A program made the translations under genes and the position numbers. A DNA stretch of 64,000 bases, taken from contig NC_080043.1 in the NCBI RefSeq assembly GCF_012489685.1, positions 54,086,289 to 54,150,288 of the forward strand, read 5' to 3'. Of the stretch, positions 1 to 12,189 are shown one piece after another (the stretch's first letter is position 1; every line of letters starts with the position of its first letter). The notes below the pieces were generated by a model that was given only the letters and a program-made list of their open reading frames with translations, searched no databases and was not told the origin of the DNA. Source of the DNA: Lotus japonicus. Its lineage: Eukaryota > Streptophyta > Magnoliopsida > Fabales > Fabaceae.

Positions 1-1204
1 AATTTAAGTTCTTACGTAGTTTAGGAACATATAAAACATTAAACAAAGTAATAATCTTTCCAGAACTGAATTCTAACACCACGCTTCCTTTGCCTTCAAC
101 AGGATCATAGTGATGATCTCCCATGTAGAGAACAGAACCATCTTCCACTGGAACAAAAGTCTTGAACCAGAAACGATCCTTGCAAACATGTGTTGTGGCG
201 CCAGAATCAATCCACCACGCGATAGCATCATCCTGCACATAAAATGCTTTAGAAATTAGTGAAACCGAATGTTTAATAAAACTATTCAAATCACAAATTG
301 ATTTCTGACCTTGGTTTTGGGATTGGTCCTTAGACCCTTTTCCCGAACCACTTGTACTCGCGTTATCGTGCTTTTTGCCTGAACGGCAATCCCTCTTGAA
401 GTGGCCTGTTTTTCCACACTTCCAACATTCTAGTTTCGGTTTCTTGTTAGAACCGAAACTGCCTTTGTTCTTCTTGAAAGCACGCTTCTTTCCTTTGTTT
501 CTATTGTTATCGTCCTTACCACCCTCTTCGATCATATTAACCGAGGGTCCAGCAACTTCTTTTCCTTTTCCCTTGTCACCCTCCTGCGCCCTTAGAGATT
601 CTTCTATGCGCAAGTGACTTCCAAGTTGAATCAAAGACAAGTCGTCTTTTCCATGTTTCAAATTGTGTTTGAAATCCTTCCACGAAGGAGGCAACTTGTC
701 TATGATACTTGAGACAGATATTGTTTCATCCATCATCAATCCGTGTTGTGTGAATTGTCCAAGGATTCGGAGGAGTTCATTGAATTGTTCCATGACAGAC
801 CTTGTTTCAACCATCTTGTAACTGTTGAAATCGGTTACAAGAAACTTTTTACTAGATGAGTCCTCTGCCATGTACTTGAATTTGAGACAATCCCACAATT
901 CCTTTGCAGATTCCACGTTTTGATAAACATCAAATAAGGGATCAGACATACCGTTAAGAATGTGCCCTCTGCATATGTAATCGTCGTTCTCCCACTTTGA
1001 TCTGCGCCTTATATTTTCAACCGTGTCATCCTCCAGAAGTTCTGGAATTGGTGTAGACAGGACATACACCACCTTCAACGCTGTCAACATGAAATGCATC
1101 TTCTTCTGCCAACGCCTGAAGTCTTGTCCTTGAAACTTGTCCAATTTTCCGAAATTGGTAGTCATCTCCTTGACGGTGCTTCCTCGAGTGCTTCCTCCAG
1201 CCAT
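1..1204 (-). CDS. Ty1/copia gag-protease, partial (element K)
   Basis: An open frame of 401 codons runs from an ATG at 1204-1202 off the left edge without a stop. The product is the start of a copia polyprotein: a gag domain (about residues 10-220), a basic stretch, one CCHC zinc knuckle reading CWKCGKTGHFKRDC, and an aspartic protease active site WWIDSGATTHVC near residue 340. It packages and matures the element's RNA-protein particle in the cytoplasm. The frame is intact, so this may be a young copy; integrase and RT would lie beyond the window. The element lies head-to-head with the SIRE-like gag at 1749. Confidence 0.9.
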   Translation of the reverse strand, partial: MAGGSTRGSTVKEMTTNFGKLDKFQGQDFRRWQKKMHFMLTALKVVYVLSTPIPELLEDDTVENIRRRSKWENDDYICRGHILNGMSDPLFDVYQNVESAKELWDCLKFKYMAEDSSSKKFLVTDFNSYKMVETRSVMEQFNELLRILGQFTQHGLMMDETISVSSIIDKLPPSWKDFKHNLKHGKDDLSLIQLGSHLRIEESLRAQEGDKGKGKEVAGPSVNMIEEGGKDDNNRNKGKKRAFKKNKGSFGSNKKPKLECWKCGKTGHFKRDCRSGKKHDNASTSGSGKGSKDQSQNQGQKSICDLNSFIKHSVSLISKAFYVQDDAIAWWIDSGATTHVCKDRFWFKTFVPVEDGSVLYMGDHHYDPVEGKGSVVLEFSSGKIITLFNVLYVPKLRKNLN

Positions 1205-1709
1205 GATTATCAGAGATACTTTGTTCGTTTGTTAGAAATTAGGGTATGATAATCATGGATAACTTCGAAGAATCGTGTTGAACACTTTCCGAACAAAGTA
1301 TTTCGACCCTATTCTTGCCTGGGTTCACGAAATCCTTATTGGGATAATTCTGAAGATCAATCTGCTTCAGGCAAATGAAGAACAGATCAAGAATGTAGAG
1401 CGTAATTTTGGTTTCTGTTTTCTGTATGTAAACTGAGGGCCAAATAACTCCTTTATAAGGAGTTTGTTTCAGGAATTGGAAAAACGGTTAATAAAACCGA
1501 ATTCCTTGGAACCCCGCAAATAACTCCTTTATAAGGAGTTTGTTTCAGGAATTGTTTCAGCGGGACCCCAGCCAGGGGCTCCGCCCCTTGGAACCCCGCA
1601 AAATAATCGCGGTCAATTATGCGTTGGCTCAACAAGCGTGCACTCCGCACTACCCTAACTCGTTTCCGAGCTTAACGCATAATTGCATCGGCCTTCAATA
1701 AATCACATT
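1205..1709 (-). mobile_element. 5' leader and probable 5' LTR of element K
   Basis: Non-coding stretch upstream of the K gag. On the minus strand it can be read from a TG near 1709 and contains two TATA-like TTATAAAGG boxes and a GC-rich hairpin (arms GGGGC/GCCCC near 1574-1592). LTR-like by position and content, but the second LTR is outside the window and I find no clear primer-binding site, so both boundaries are estimates. Confidence 0.45.
1441..1554 (-). repeat. 38-bp direct duplication carrying a TATA box
   Basis: The 38 bp at 1441-1478 recur exactly at 1517-1554, offset 76 bp. Each copy contains arms AACTCCTT and AAGGAGTT around TAT and, on the minus strand, a canonical TATAAA. It therefore looks like a duplicated core promoter of the K LTR. 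Confidence 0.8.
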
Positions 1710-1748
1710 ACTACTAAAATCCATTGATGATACTAAAATCACCAACAG

Positions 1749-3452
1749 ATGGCCTCCTCTAAACCATTTTTGGGTGAAGGTTCTAATATAAATAGACCAC
1801 CTAGTTTTACCGGTGAATCCTATGATTTTTGGAAAATTAGAATGAAAATCTTTATTGAATCTCAAAATTTAGATATTTGGAATGCTATAGAAGAAGGTTT
1901 GTTTGTCCCTAGTATTGATGTTGATGGTGTTACCAAACCCAAGCCTAGGAGTTCTTGGAATGATGATGATAAAAAGAAAGTTCAATATGATTTAAAGGCT
2001 AAAAATATTCTAACTTTTGCCCTAGGCATGGATGAGTTCTTTAGAGTCTCCAATTGTAAGTCGGCCAAAGAAATGTGGGATACCTTAGAGATAACCCATG
2101 AGGGAACTGAAAAGGTTAAAAGGTCTAGATTAAATACTCTTTCTCAAGAATATGAAATGTTTAGAATGTTACCGGGAGAGAGAATTCTAGACTTACAGAA
2201 GAGGTTCACCCACTTAACAAATCACTTAATTGCTCTTGGTAAAGAATTTACTAACAGCGATTTGAATTTGAAGGTTCCTAGATCTTTGACAAGGGCTTGG
2301 CAACCAAAAGTAACTGCAATTTCAGAAAAGAAAAGTCTATCAAAGATGACCTTGGCGGCACTTTTTGGAAAACTTCAAGAACATGAATTAGAACTCAACC
2401 GTTTGGAACAACAAGAAGGACTTGAAAAGAATGTGAGGTCCATTGCTTTGAAGTCTAAAGCTAAGGATTATGATAGTTCTAAAGAAGAAGAATCTCAATC
2501 CGAAAGTGAAGAGGATGATGAAAATATTGAAGTCCTAGTAAAGAAGTTCGCTAAATTTCTAAGGAGAAACAAGGCTAAGAAGTTAGGTCAAGTCAAGAAG
2601 GTTGAGAAGAAGAATGAAGCACCAATTTCAAGACAAAAGTTCACTTGCTTCGAGTGTGGAAAACCAGGCCATGTTAAGAGTGATTGTCCCTCTCTCCAAA
2701 AGAAAAATGGACTCAAAGGAAAGAAGGATAGAAAGCAAAGAAGAGCATATATTGCTTGGGAAGATAATGATGTTACCACAACCTCAAGTTCTGAAAATGA
2801 AGAACAAGCACATCTATCTTTGATGGTTTCACATCACTCCCATAATGATGAGGTTAGTGATTTTGACTCAAGTGATAAACCTTCTTATGATGAATTGCAA
2901 GATGCTTTTGATGAATTGCATGATGAATTCTTAAAACTCTCTAAGTTACATGCTAAACAAAAGAAAATTATAACATCTCTTGAGGGTAAATCTAAAAGCA
3001 TGCAAGAAGAATTAGATGAAGTTAAATCTAAAGTGATAGCTCAAAATGATTGCTTAACATGTGATAAATGTGCATCTCTTGAATCTAAGATTGTGGAATT
3101 AAACCAAGTTATATGTAACTTTGAAAAAGGAAAGAATGATTTGGATAGCTTATTAAGTAATCAAAGGGATGCTAATGATAGAAGTGGACTAGGGTATTCT
3201 AACCATGATAAATCTAGTGGAGTTAAGAATACCACTTTTGTGAAATCAAGTAATACATATAAGCATGGTCAACGAAAAAAGATGCATGTTAGTGCTCCAC
3301 CTAGAAAGACATATAACAAGAATGCTTACTATGTTCCTAAAAAGAAAATATTTTATAAGAAACCTACTTGCTTTTATTGTAATTTTCAAGGTCACACTCC
3401 TAATACATGTTATATTAGAAGGTATGGTGTTCCTAATGGAGAATATGTGTAG
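1749..3452 (+). CDS. SIRE/Maximus-like Ty1/copia gag (gag-only element)
   Basis: 567 codons. The N-terminus reads MASSKPFLGEGSNINRPPSF, followed by the gag domain of large plant copia elements (about 15-230), an acidic Ser/Glu segment, a CCHC zinc knuckle CFECGKPGHVKSDC (about residue 300), a coiled-coil stretch (about 380-460) and a second knuckle-like CFYCNFQGHTPNTC near the end. It binds element RNA and forms the particle. The TAG at 3450-3452 is followed by a further in-frame stretch ending at 3538, so the stop is probably secondary. No protease, integrase or RT follows: within 500 bp the sequence reaches the polypurine tracts and the 3' LTR. Confidence 0.85.
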   Translation: MASSKPFLGEGSNINRPPSFTGESYDFWKIRMKIFIESQNLDIWNAIEEGLFVPSIDVDGVTKPKPRSSWNDDDKKKVQYDLKAKNILTFALGMDEFFRVSNCKSAKEMWDTLEITHEGTEKVKRSRLNTLSQEYEMFRMLPGERILDLQKRFTHLTNHLIALGKEFTNSDLNLKVPRSLTRAWQPKVTAISEKKSLSKMTLAALFGKLQEHELELNRLEQQEGLEKNVRSIALKSKAKDYDSSKEEESQSESEEDDENIEVLVKKFAKFLRRNKAKKLGQVKKVEKKNEAPISRQKFTCFECGKPGHVKSDCPSLQKKNGLKGKKDRKQRRAYIAWEDNDVTTTSSSENEEQAHLSLMVSHHSHNDEVSDFDSSDKPSYDELQDAFDELHDEFLKLSKLHAKQKKIITSLEGKSKSMQEELDEVKSKVIAQNDCLTCDKCASLESKIVELNQVICNFEKGKNDLDSLLSNQRDANDRSGLGYSNHDKSSGVKNTTFVKSSNTYKHGQRKKMHVSAPPRKTYNKNAYYVPKKKIFYKKPTCFYCNFQGHTPNTCYIRRYGVPNGEYV

Positions 3453-3978
3453 GTTGAGAAACGAACTAACCTAAAAGGACCCAAAGAATATTCGGTACCT
3501 AGAAAGAACCATTTATTTTCTTTTTGTAGGTGTGCTTGAGAACCAAATTCTAACATTGATATATAAAGATCGGTTGTTCAAGGCACACGTAGAAATCATA
3601 TGGTATCGGTAAGGTTAAATTTCAAATTTAAATGAAAGGATTGTCACTTTCAATTACCATTGTGAAGAAGAGTAAGTGTCATATTCAATGTTATTTTATC
3701 TCCTCATTTGGATCTTTAATTTTCATGATGTATCTTTCCCCCATATTGCTTTGCCTTGGATTTTACTACTTTTTCTTCTTTTTGATAATGTCAAAAGGGG
3801 GAGAAAGGTTGGTCCTGTTCATGCTATTTTAGGGCATTGAAGACTTAAATTGCAAAATAAAGGGGGAGCTATACAAGATAGGGGGAGTTACTCAAATGCA
3901 TACAAGAAATAGCAAGAAACACTTAGTGATGAACAAGAAATTTCAATATGTGTTTGTCATCATCAAAAAGGGGGAGAT
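3453..3978 (+). other. Remnant between SIRE-like gag and 3' LTR, with polypurine tracts
   Basis: About 80 bp of continued gag frame, then non-coding sequence with four GGGGGAG tracts (about 3796, 3863, 3882, 3969). The last lies directly before the LTR start and is the likely plus-strand primer. The whole pol region expected here is absent. The segment TGTGAAGAAGAG at 3661 resembles the LTR start at 3979 and may mark an old internal rearrangement. Confidence 0.6.
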
Positions 3979-5328
3979 TGTGAAGAAGAGCCTCTCCTTG
4001 ACCTAGGTTAAGTTTTGATGAAGACAATAACATCAACAAAGAAAAAAAGGGGAAGACCATGAAGATTGGAAAGCTCAAGAATTCAAGTTTATATAGATAA
4101 GTTTTATGACTTTTTAATCATAGGTCTTTTACCTTTGATAGGTCATGCTAGAGTTTAATATATTAGTTTTTTAAATATATCACTTAAAATAAAATAAAGA
4201 CAAAAAAGTTTTTTAAATAAAAAGAAAGTCAAACGAGACACACAATAATGTCTTTTGATTGCATTACTATCTTGGTTTAAATAAATTAGTTTCAAAATCT
4301 TTGAATGAAGAACCAGAGGATATGTGTCTATAAGAGACTTCATGAGAATAGTTTTTAAAATATTTCTTTTTGAAATGAAAAGGCTCAGGGTAACGTTTCG
4401 GAATCAGAGGCATAGGGACATTGATATGTTTTTAAGAAAGTCATAAAGAATATAGTCCACGCAACGTTACAGAGAAAGTTTACAGGAAAATTCAAACTGA
4501 AATACTTACAAGCAACGTCTAATTTATAAACTGGTAATTCTTTGAAATGGAAAAGCACAGGAAACGTATTGGACAAGGACGTTGCTGAACGTTTTTTTTT
4601 AACGTACAGATTTTCAAACCTTGCACAGCTTGAACGAAAAATTTTAAATATTAACCAATATGGCTTTTGATCACTGAACTATTGTCTAATTTCATTTGTG
4701 TTTCTACGCTCTATAAATACCATGTTTTGGTCTTAATTTTTACACAGAACTTCAGATTTCTAAAGCCAGAAAATTAAGAGCCTTAGTGATATTGTGCTTG
4801 AAAGTGATTCTATCTTCTACATTGAGTGTAGATTCTTAAGCCATTGTAAAAGCTTCTTCTTCTTTTAGAATTAGAGTGATTCTTGTTCCACCATAGTGTT
4901 TGGTGAAGATCATCATAGGGTTTGGCTATAGTGAAAAAGGTCTTTCAGGGTGATTCATAGTCCATCATAGGGTTTGATGTAAGCTATGTAAACAAGGAAG
5001 TGGTGTGCTTTCTTGAGGGTGTTCTTGAGAGTCTAGGTGTGAGGCTTGTACTGGACATCATTACATAGTGGAAAAATCCCCAAATCAGAAAGGGGGACTG
5101 GACGTAGCCTTCGGTGGTTGAAGGTGAACCAGGATACATCTGTTTGTGATCTTCTTAACTCTTATCTCTTTACTTTTCAGCATTTCAATTTGTTTTTATA
5201 CTTGATTTCATTCTAAGGTCTTTCATTACACTTCCGTTACGTTTGAACTTTTAGTTTGGGTTTTAAAATTGATTATTTTGTTGCAAACCTAATTCACCAC
5301 CCTCTTAGGTTGTTATCTAGTGTTTACA
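3979..5328 (+). mobile_element. 3' LTR of the SIRE-like element
   Basis: Begins TGTGAAGAAG immediately after a polypurine tract and ends near GTGTTTACA, about 1350 bp, a size in keeping with this lineage. The end was chosen by the CA terminus and the preceding TTCACCACCCTCTTAGG motif typical of these LTRs; no second LTR is visible for comparison, so the 3' edge may be off by some bases. Confidence 0.6.
4710..4719 (+). promoter_or_regulatory. TATA box of the SIRE-like LTR
   Basis: TCTATAAATA lies in the second half of the LTR, where Pol II initiation is expected. It is the best TATA match in the LTR. Confidence 0.5.
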
Positions 5329-7780
5329 ATCTGACTTAGATCCGTCATCTTATGTTCTACAGGTGAACAACTAGGTTGAGTTACTAGCTATAATGCAGAA
5401 AACATGATATGTAACATTCAATTGTCATGCTACCAACATTCCAATCATCGCTGAATTATGACTTACTGATGAATTTATGTTACAATATGTGACTTAGATT
5501 TGTCAACCTACCTTCTATAGGAAAGTTTCTCCTTGAATGTCGATTCAAATCACTCCTCCCAATGTTTTTCCCTATTGAAATTGTCAAGGTATACAACCTT
5601 GAGGACAAACAAAGTAGGTGACGGCCTAACTCGAATGCAGGAAGGACACCTAACCCTAAAGCTCATTGATCTTGCCGCGAACCACATTGCACCTAAGAAT
5701 TTGAGCGACGTTGATTGAACCTATGCCACTTCATCGTCTTCATATATGACAAGGGATCAAATAAATTAAGGTACACAATCAAATTACACTCAACCTTCCC
5801 TATATAATTGGTAACTTGGGTGTCGGAATGTCTTTTAGGTACAACCGGTGGAGAAAAGTATACGATAAGCATAACACCAACACCATATATAAAGGGTTAC
5901 ACTCGACCTAGAGTGATTGATTAGATTTTCTCTGATCATGCTTCAATAAGAACATTTACTAGTAAATATTGTTTGTTGAGGCATGGTGCTAACTAGAAAG
6001 CAGAGAAATAAAGTTGTAATAATGTGAAGTTGATGTGAATTGTGTGGCGTGAGATATGTACTCCTTATTTAATATAGCTGTTGATTGAGAAAGACTCGTT
6101 TAATTTCGTTAGTTAACTGATTGTGTAATTTATATAAACTTATGTACTTATATGTTTTCGATGATTAAAGAAGAAATTCTTAAATCATGTGTCTTTTATT
6201 TGTGATTGAACTTTTGATCGAGTAGGAACACTAAGAATGCTATGGTTTGAGATAAGGGAAGTAAATTATGGATTTCTGAGTAAAGATTCGAATTTGGAAA
6301 GGTTTAGTTCGGAGTGATTAAGTTATGTTGAAAGTGCGATGTTGGAGATGTGACTTCGGTATGAATCTTGAAGTTCAAGAAGTTTATGTGTTTGTTATAA
6401 GTAATTGATTTTAGCAGATTAAAGTTTGAATCTTTGAAAGTTTGGTTACTTTGATGTGATTAAGTGGTAAATCGGGGACTAGAACTTAAGTTTTGAAGGT
6501 TTAATATGGAAAGTGAATATTGTAATCTCTTTTGTCTGAGGTGAAGCTTTAGTGTTGAATCTTAGTTGAATGACTTAAGAGAATCTGAGAGTTGTTGTTT
6601 AGTGTTCCAAGTGTTGTATTTGATCGTTCATGATAATAGTACATAAGAATGGAAGTGATGATTATCGAATGGTACGTACAGTTGTGAGACTAGACTAGAT
6701 GGATTACCAACTAGTTAGACTCTAAAGGAATAAGTGATGATCAGACAATGATTTTGGATAGATCTTATTTGATGGCGGTTGTAAGTTAACAAGTGATTAA
6801 GGATAGGTTTGAAAGAATGGAACATGAAAATGAATGGTTGACTTGAGGATTAGATTTTAAGAGTGGTGTTCGAGGCATTATGTTGTTATAAGTGATCTGT
6901 TTAGTAAGTCATGAAGATAAAGAGAATTGTGGAGGAAATCTTACAAGAGTTTAGAGTAATTACCTTTGGATGATTATGGAAAGGAAAATGAAAAATGTTA
7001 CTTGGAGATGATGTGTTAATCGCTCTAATGGAAAGATTTGTGTGCGTATTATTGTGAAAAGCCTCAATGAGTATCCTAATAGAGACTGAGAACTCTAAGG
7101 AAAACGAGAGGAATAAGTATTCTTTATGTGAACTTTTCTAATTTAGCAAAAGTGTATGTTTTGGTTTTAAAGTGATTAATAAGTCAAAGCTTTTGCAGCG
7201 TTAATTATTGTTCTTATTGTTGGCATTGTGACGACATGTCTAGATTTCTAAAGTGGATCCTAATGGTTTATAGCCATTAAGGAGATTGAGTTTAACTTGT
7301 GTTTGCTTCGAGTTAATTGTCTGAAGTCGTAGCTTTAGACCTTGAGTTAGTAGGTTAACTCAATTAGTGATTTCATTAAGTATGCCTGTGAAAGGAACAA
7401 AGAACGAAAGCACTTTATATCAGAGCTACATAATGGAAGAAAGTGAGCTGACATGGGGAACAAAGATGTGATCAGATAAGAGTTGTAGCTTAGGAAGGAA
7501 AGCGCCTAAGGTGAGGGAAACTTACTTATTAGATAATGCTTTAGGTGTCGAGAATTCGACTTATATTGATCATTGTGTTTGTTTGAGGCTTATGCCATTA
7601 TTGACTGAGACTTATGCCATTTGATTGACTGTTGAGGCTTTGGCCGTTTACTGTGGTTTCTGTCTTACTGCTTCCTAGATTTAGGACAAAGTTATGTTTT
7701 ATAGTACTGTATTGTGTTTCATCGCTCAATCGGGCTTGATATGTATTTGTGATATTTTTATTTTGTTTCACTGTGTTGAC
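5329..7780. other. Unassigned, probably old retroelement sequence
   Basis: No convincing gene. There are two related segments beginning GACTTAGAT at 5334 and 5491 that look like a diverged direct duplication, and a short open stretch at about 5533-5718 without recognisable domains. From about 5900 on, the sequence may be the 5' half of the diverged LTR described next, but I could not find its start. Confidence 0.3.
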
Positions 7781-8284
7781 TAAACTTATACATGTTTATG
7801 TGAATTCAGAGTGTGGGGAAACGTGAAGTTATGTCATGTAATGACGGGGTTTGGGAAATGTTAGGCGGGCTCTGACCTGAGGTCTAAGCCATTGCCATTT
7901 TAGGGTTGAGACCTTCTCGGGGAATTACTTGGGTTTGATGGGATCTTTTGACTTATAGAATTTTGAAACAAAAGGAACCAGAACTTGATTTGTAAATGAA
8001 ATTCATAATAATACACTAATTAAATATAGAACGCTTTTAAATAATGATGATAACTTCTTGGAAAAGACTTAGGATCTGAAAATGGTTTGGAAAACGGGAA
8101 GGTCGACGATCTAAGTGTGAGGAAAACCTTGAGTGCGATAGCACCTTTTTCTCCTTGAGGAGTTTATCTAGCCATCCAAAGGATGAGCCAAGGTGACTGA
8201 GACGGTCCCTTAGTGCGATTAGCACTCTTTCTTGTTGAAGCTTCGTCGATAAATCAACATTTACCTTAGGGTATTACGGAGACA

Positions 8285-8860
8285 ATGAACTCTAATTAGA
8301 CACATATGAGTCGGTAGGTTCAACCAGGCCATGTTAAATCGACTCGACGATGTATTGTAGAGACAATGAACTCTAGTTAGACACATGTGAGTCTGTAGAA
8401 TCAACCAAGCAAGGTTGAATCGACTCGACGATGTATTGGAGAAATAATGGAATCTAGTTAGCCACATATCTGGATGACGATGAATCGTTGTCTGACAAAC
8501 CATATTGCATCTTGCAATCATACTTTTGGAACGCGCGAATCCGTGTGTTCAACCCGATGGGTTGGACCGATTTGGCAGTAGTTGTTTAGACACGCGGGAA
8601 TCTGTGTGTTTAACCCGATAGGTTGGGTTGATTCGGCGATAGTCACTTAGACACATGCGAGTCCTTATGTTCAACCCGATGGGTTGGATCGATTTGGCGA
8701 TAGTCATTGGACGCGCGCAAGTCCGTGTGTTTGACTCTAGTGAGTTGAATCGACTTGGCGTTGTCTATTTTGCGTGTGCGAGTTCGTGTGTCCCATCACA
8801 ATAGATTGGATCGACTTGACATGCCTATTTATCTAGATCATCTTCTTAGCCTGGCATTGC
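8285..8860 (+). repeat. Degenerate minisatellite of hairpin units (element I)
   Basis: Two ~83-bp units (8285-8450) are followed by about five ~61-bp units. Each unit has an outer pair GARTC/GAYTC and an inner pair such as CAACCC/GGGTTG around GATG. The same array type occurs in H1 at 12190-12690. Confidence 0.75.
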
Positions 8861-8956
8861 ATTGGCACGTTGTGCATTTAACTACATTTTGATGTGATGA
8901 TGATAAATCTGTTGACTGCAAATGATACATGTCAGGAATATGAATAGGACATAACA

Positions 8957-8965
8957 TGCTATACC

Positions 8966-9002
<37 letters not shown>
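8957..9002. repeat. (TA)n microsatellite
   Basis: About 45 bp of alternating TA with one CA interruption, inside the LTR of element I. Confidence 0.9.
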
Positions 9003-9604
9003 CCCCATTTTTCACATGTTGTTTGTATTATATTGTATATCGTGAGTTGACCCTCGCACTGCCTTGTTTGTATTGTTTGTGTTTGGGCAGTCGGCAAACT
9101 GCCAGACGATGATAGGTGGCGATATGAGCAGATGCTACTCTACATGGTAAGACAGTGGAAGACTTGAAGAATAGAGTCGGGTGTAAGGGTAGAGCCTTTT
9201 GGGTAGAGAGCTTACCATTGTTCGTTAAAGCTTACAAGATTATTTTATGAGTATTGTTCGAGGATTTGGGTAGGTTCCAGTGCATTGCTCTCTTGCGATC
9301 TTCCGATGTGGAAATTGTAGGGAGTATATCGGATTTATGATGTAATTGCATAATAGATTCCTTGTTGAATCTAATTCTATTTGTTAGGTTTGTAATTTGT
9401 ATTCTTCTGTTGTTACCTTCGGGGACTTGCCTTGTTCAAGGCTAAATGTAAATTTATTTACAGTTGGGAGTATGCATGACATAATTTAGAAATGTTCCGA
9501 AAAGAAAAAAAAAATGTACTCGCATTTATAAATCCTTTTTGAAAATCATTGAATATTTATTTTAACATGTTACTATTGTGACCCCTTAAAGTCGGGGTGT
9601 TACA

Positions 9605-9841
9605 ATAACAACATGCAAGCATTTATACATCTCATGATCACATATCATCAACATCATTTATAATCATGCACATCCACAAACGAGACCTCTAGACCAAAGT
9701 GTCCTTACCTTCAGAGGTAATCAATCCGAATCTTGATCTTTGGATTTGGCGGGAAATCGGACGCTCGGGATTCCCTAATCACACAGACAGAGTAACGTTA
9801 CTATGTAGTCAACCAAACAATGTTGTACCCTATCCCTTATG
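9605..9841. other. Host sequence between LTR I and solo LTR H1
   Basis: No gene seen. It continues, after removal of H1 and H2, at 13860-13888 and 17849 onward. It is probably part of an older minus-strand LTR, because a minus-strand TATA box appears further on at 18205-18217. Confidence 0.35.
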
Positions 9842-10548
9842 AAAAATGTAAGACCCGAGATTTTAAGCTTAGGATCAGTGGAAGAGATTTCCATTTACGA
9901 TTAGGGTTGATGTATTGTGAAGGGAAACCTGAACAAGAGTTTAGTAAATGAAATAAATGTATGAAGGAGAAAGTTCAGGAAAAGTCTGAGGTTCGTATTG
10001 AAGTCGATAAAAGTTATAGCACGATCGTTTTACGCTTAAACCTAGGTCAGAAACCCTAGTATATAGCTAATTTTCACTTTTAGGCACGACGGAAGTTAAT
10101 TCCAAAAATCTTCAGAGAAATGTAAGAACTTCTCTTTTTCCATATATCACAATCGTTTCGAGGAGAAACTCTAGGATCTACGAACGTTCGATTCCAATCA
10201 TCGGAAGTTTGCCGAAACCGAATCCCTGGTATTTCAAAACCCTAGAATTTCTCGACAATGAAGACTTTATCTATTCAGAGCTTCAAATGAATATTCTACA
10301 CGCGTACACCCATTTCTCTTGATGATTTCAATCTTTCTTCCGAAGGAAGTTTTCTATTCCGACATTCGATGCAAAAAGCAACTTATCGGGTAAAATAGTT
10401 TTATACCGACTATGCATTAGTTGCCAAAAATACAAGGAGACCTCTTTATAGTTTTGGAATTCTTTTGCCAAAACATATCTATTAATTCACGGAGAATGAC
10501 GCCGGAAAAATCAGATTCGCGAAACTTTCATTTTCCCGCGAATTTCCA

Positions 10549-10560
10549 TCTTCTATATAT
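10549..10560 (+). promoter_or_regulatory. TATA box of LTR H1
   Basis: TCTATATATAGC is conserved in mirror position in H2 (minus strand, about 17116-17126), within the best conserved part of the two LTRs. Confidence 0.55.
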
Positions 10561-12094
10561 AGCAAAGAAAGGAAGAAAAACACAAATTTTCCTCCATTTT
10601 TCTCTCCAAGGCCGCGAGCTTCAACAAGGAAGAAGGAAGAAGAGTTTTCTTCATTACTTGCTTGATCGTCGATCAATCAGTTGCTTCTTCAAGGCTTCGA
10701 GGTATAGTCGCTAATCCTTACCTCTGATCGCTTTTTCCATAGCTTTTCTGTAGAGTTTTCTGAGCGGATAGTTTATGGGTTTTTGCAAAACTATCCTGAA
10801 TCTTTCATTTCTGATTCTAAACCTCTTCTTTATGTGCCCAAGATCACTTCTGCCGGATTAGATTTTCCGTTATGTCGCCGGAATCAATTTTAGCCTTAAA
10901 TACCCATTTTTGGAGTTTTTGAGGTAAAGCTTCAACCTTTAGGCTAAAAACTATCGCCTTAGCTTAGTGTTAGTAGGATTAGTTGTCATAAACGTCGTTG
11001 GTGACGTCCCTGCAAAATTTTATTTTTGGGATTTCAGTTTTGAAAATCCTAAGTTAAAAATCATGACCAAAATACCCCTGCGACAGTTTTTGATCCGGTA
11101 ATTTTTCCGAGTTCAGAATACCCTTAGTTACGGCTTATGAAAGCATAGGAACCAAGTTTGATCGAAGAAAAATCGAGCCCCACAATTACCAAAAGTGGCC
11201 GAGCCCTATAGGGGAGGAGGAGGAAATTTCCTTTTCCGAAAACTTGTCTTTTCGCGCTAGATTATCGTACCTTAGAGTATAGATTACTTCGAGTAACCTT
11301 AGTAAGTATCGATAGCTTAGTTTTCGATAGACTCTGATAGTATTTCTGTGGTTTTGCTCTAAAGGTGATTTTGAGGAATTCCCAGAGGAGCAAGCCTTTG
11401 ATTGTGAACAAGTGTTAGGAGATCGTCCTGGAGAATCTACAGGTGAGGGCTTCTCACTGAATCTCTAGTTAATGCTTAGGGTCGATGTTTCGACATTGTT
11501 TACTGTTTATGCACTGGAATTGTGTGTGATTGGAAAATGTTTTCTGAGGCTTCGGCTGACAATGTAGATGATGCATCTACTGAATGTTTTTGATGAGTGA
11601 ATGACATGCTAAGTGCTAATTGGGTAATTTAGGATGTGTGGTGCATGCCTTATATGCTAGGTGCTATGTGGTTATTGCTTAAGATATTGACATATGACAT
11701 GTTGATTGATTATGATGAGTTAATTCTGCTTTTGCACTATAATCTGAGTTTCTGAACGGTGAGAAAAGCGGGCAGGTCATGCCGATTTTATTTTGAGAGT
11801 TTTGAGAAAGCTTGAAAGGACGAATGAGATTCGGGCCTTGTTGTGGTGTTGTATGGATCGAGACATTCTCTGGAGTCATTTGGGGATTAGGAGATCCCGA
11901 GAACTTATAGGATTCGCGATAAGACTAAAAGGATAATTATTTTGTAAAGAAAACTCATAAGACATTAAACAACCTCTAAATCTTTAAGTAATGGTAATAA
12001 TCTCGGAAGGAAGCTTTGGATGCAAATCATAGTTTTGGAAAACGAGAAGTGTCGTCGGATCCCAGCATTGAGAAAGTTGAGGGGCTTCGTGTAT

Positions 12095-12182
12095 GTAGAT
12101 GTTGTGGTGCTGTTGGAGCAGCGTTTGTTGTTGTGCTGTTGGAGCAGCTATTGTGGTTGTGCTGTTGGAGCAGCTATGTTGT
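12095..12182 (+). repeat. ~32-bp triplicate with GCTG/CAGC stem (H1)
   Basis: Three units, each containing GCTGTTGGAGCAGC, a 4-bp stem with a 6-nt loop. H2 has only one related copy, so the expansion is specific to H1. Confidence 0.7.
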
Positions 12183-12189
12183 TGGGTGT

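Larger units (their letters stand above)
7781..9604 (+). mobile_element. Diverged LTR (element I), 3' part
   Basis: The stretch is collinear with solo LTR H1: matching blocks at about 7900-8110 versus 11760-12060, then a hairpin minisatellite, an A-rich tract, and the terminus GGGGTGTTACA at 9594-9604, as in H1. Divergence is far greater than between H1 and H2, so it is an older relative. It carries no internal retroelement genes. Its 5' end is not resolved. Confidence 0.6.
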
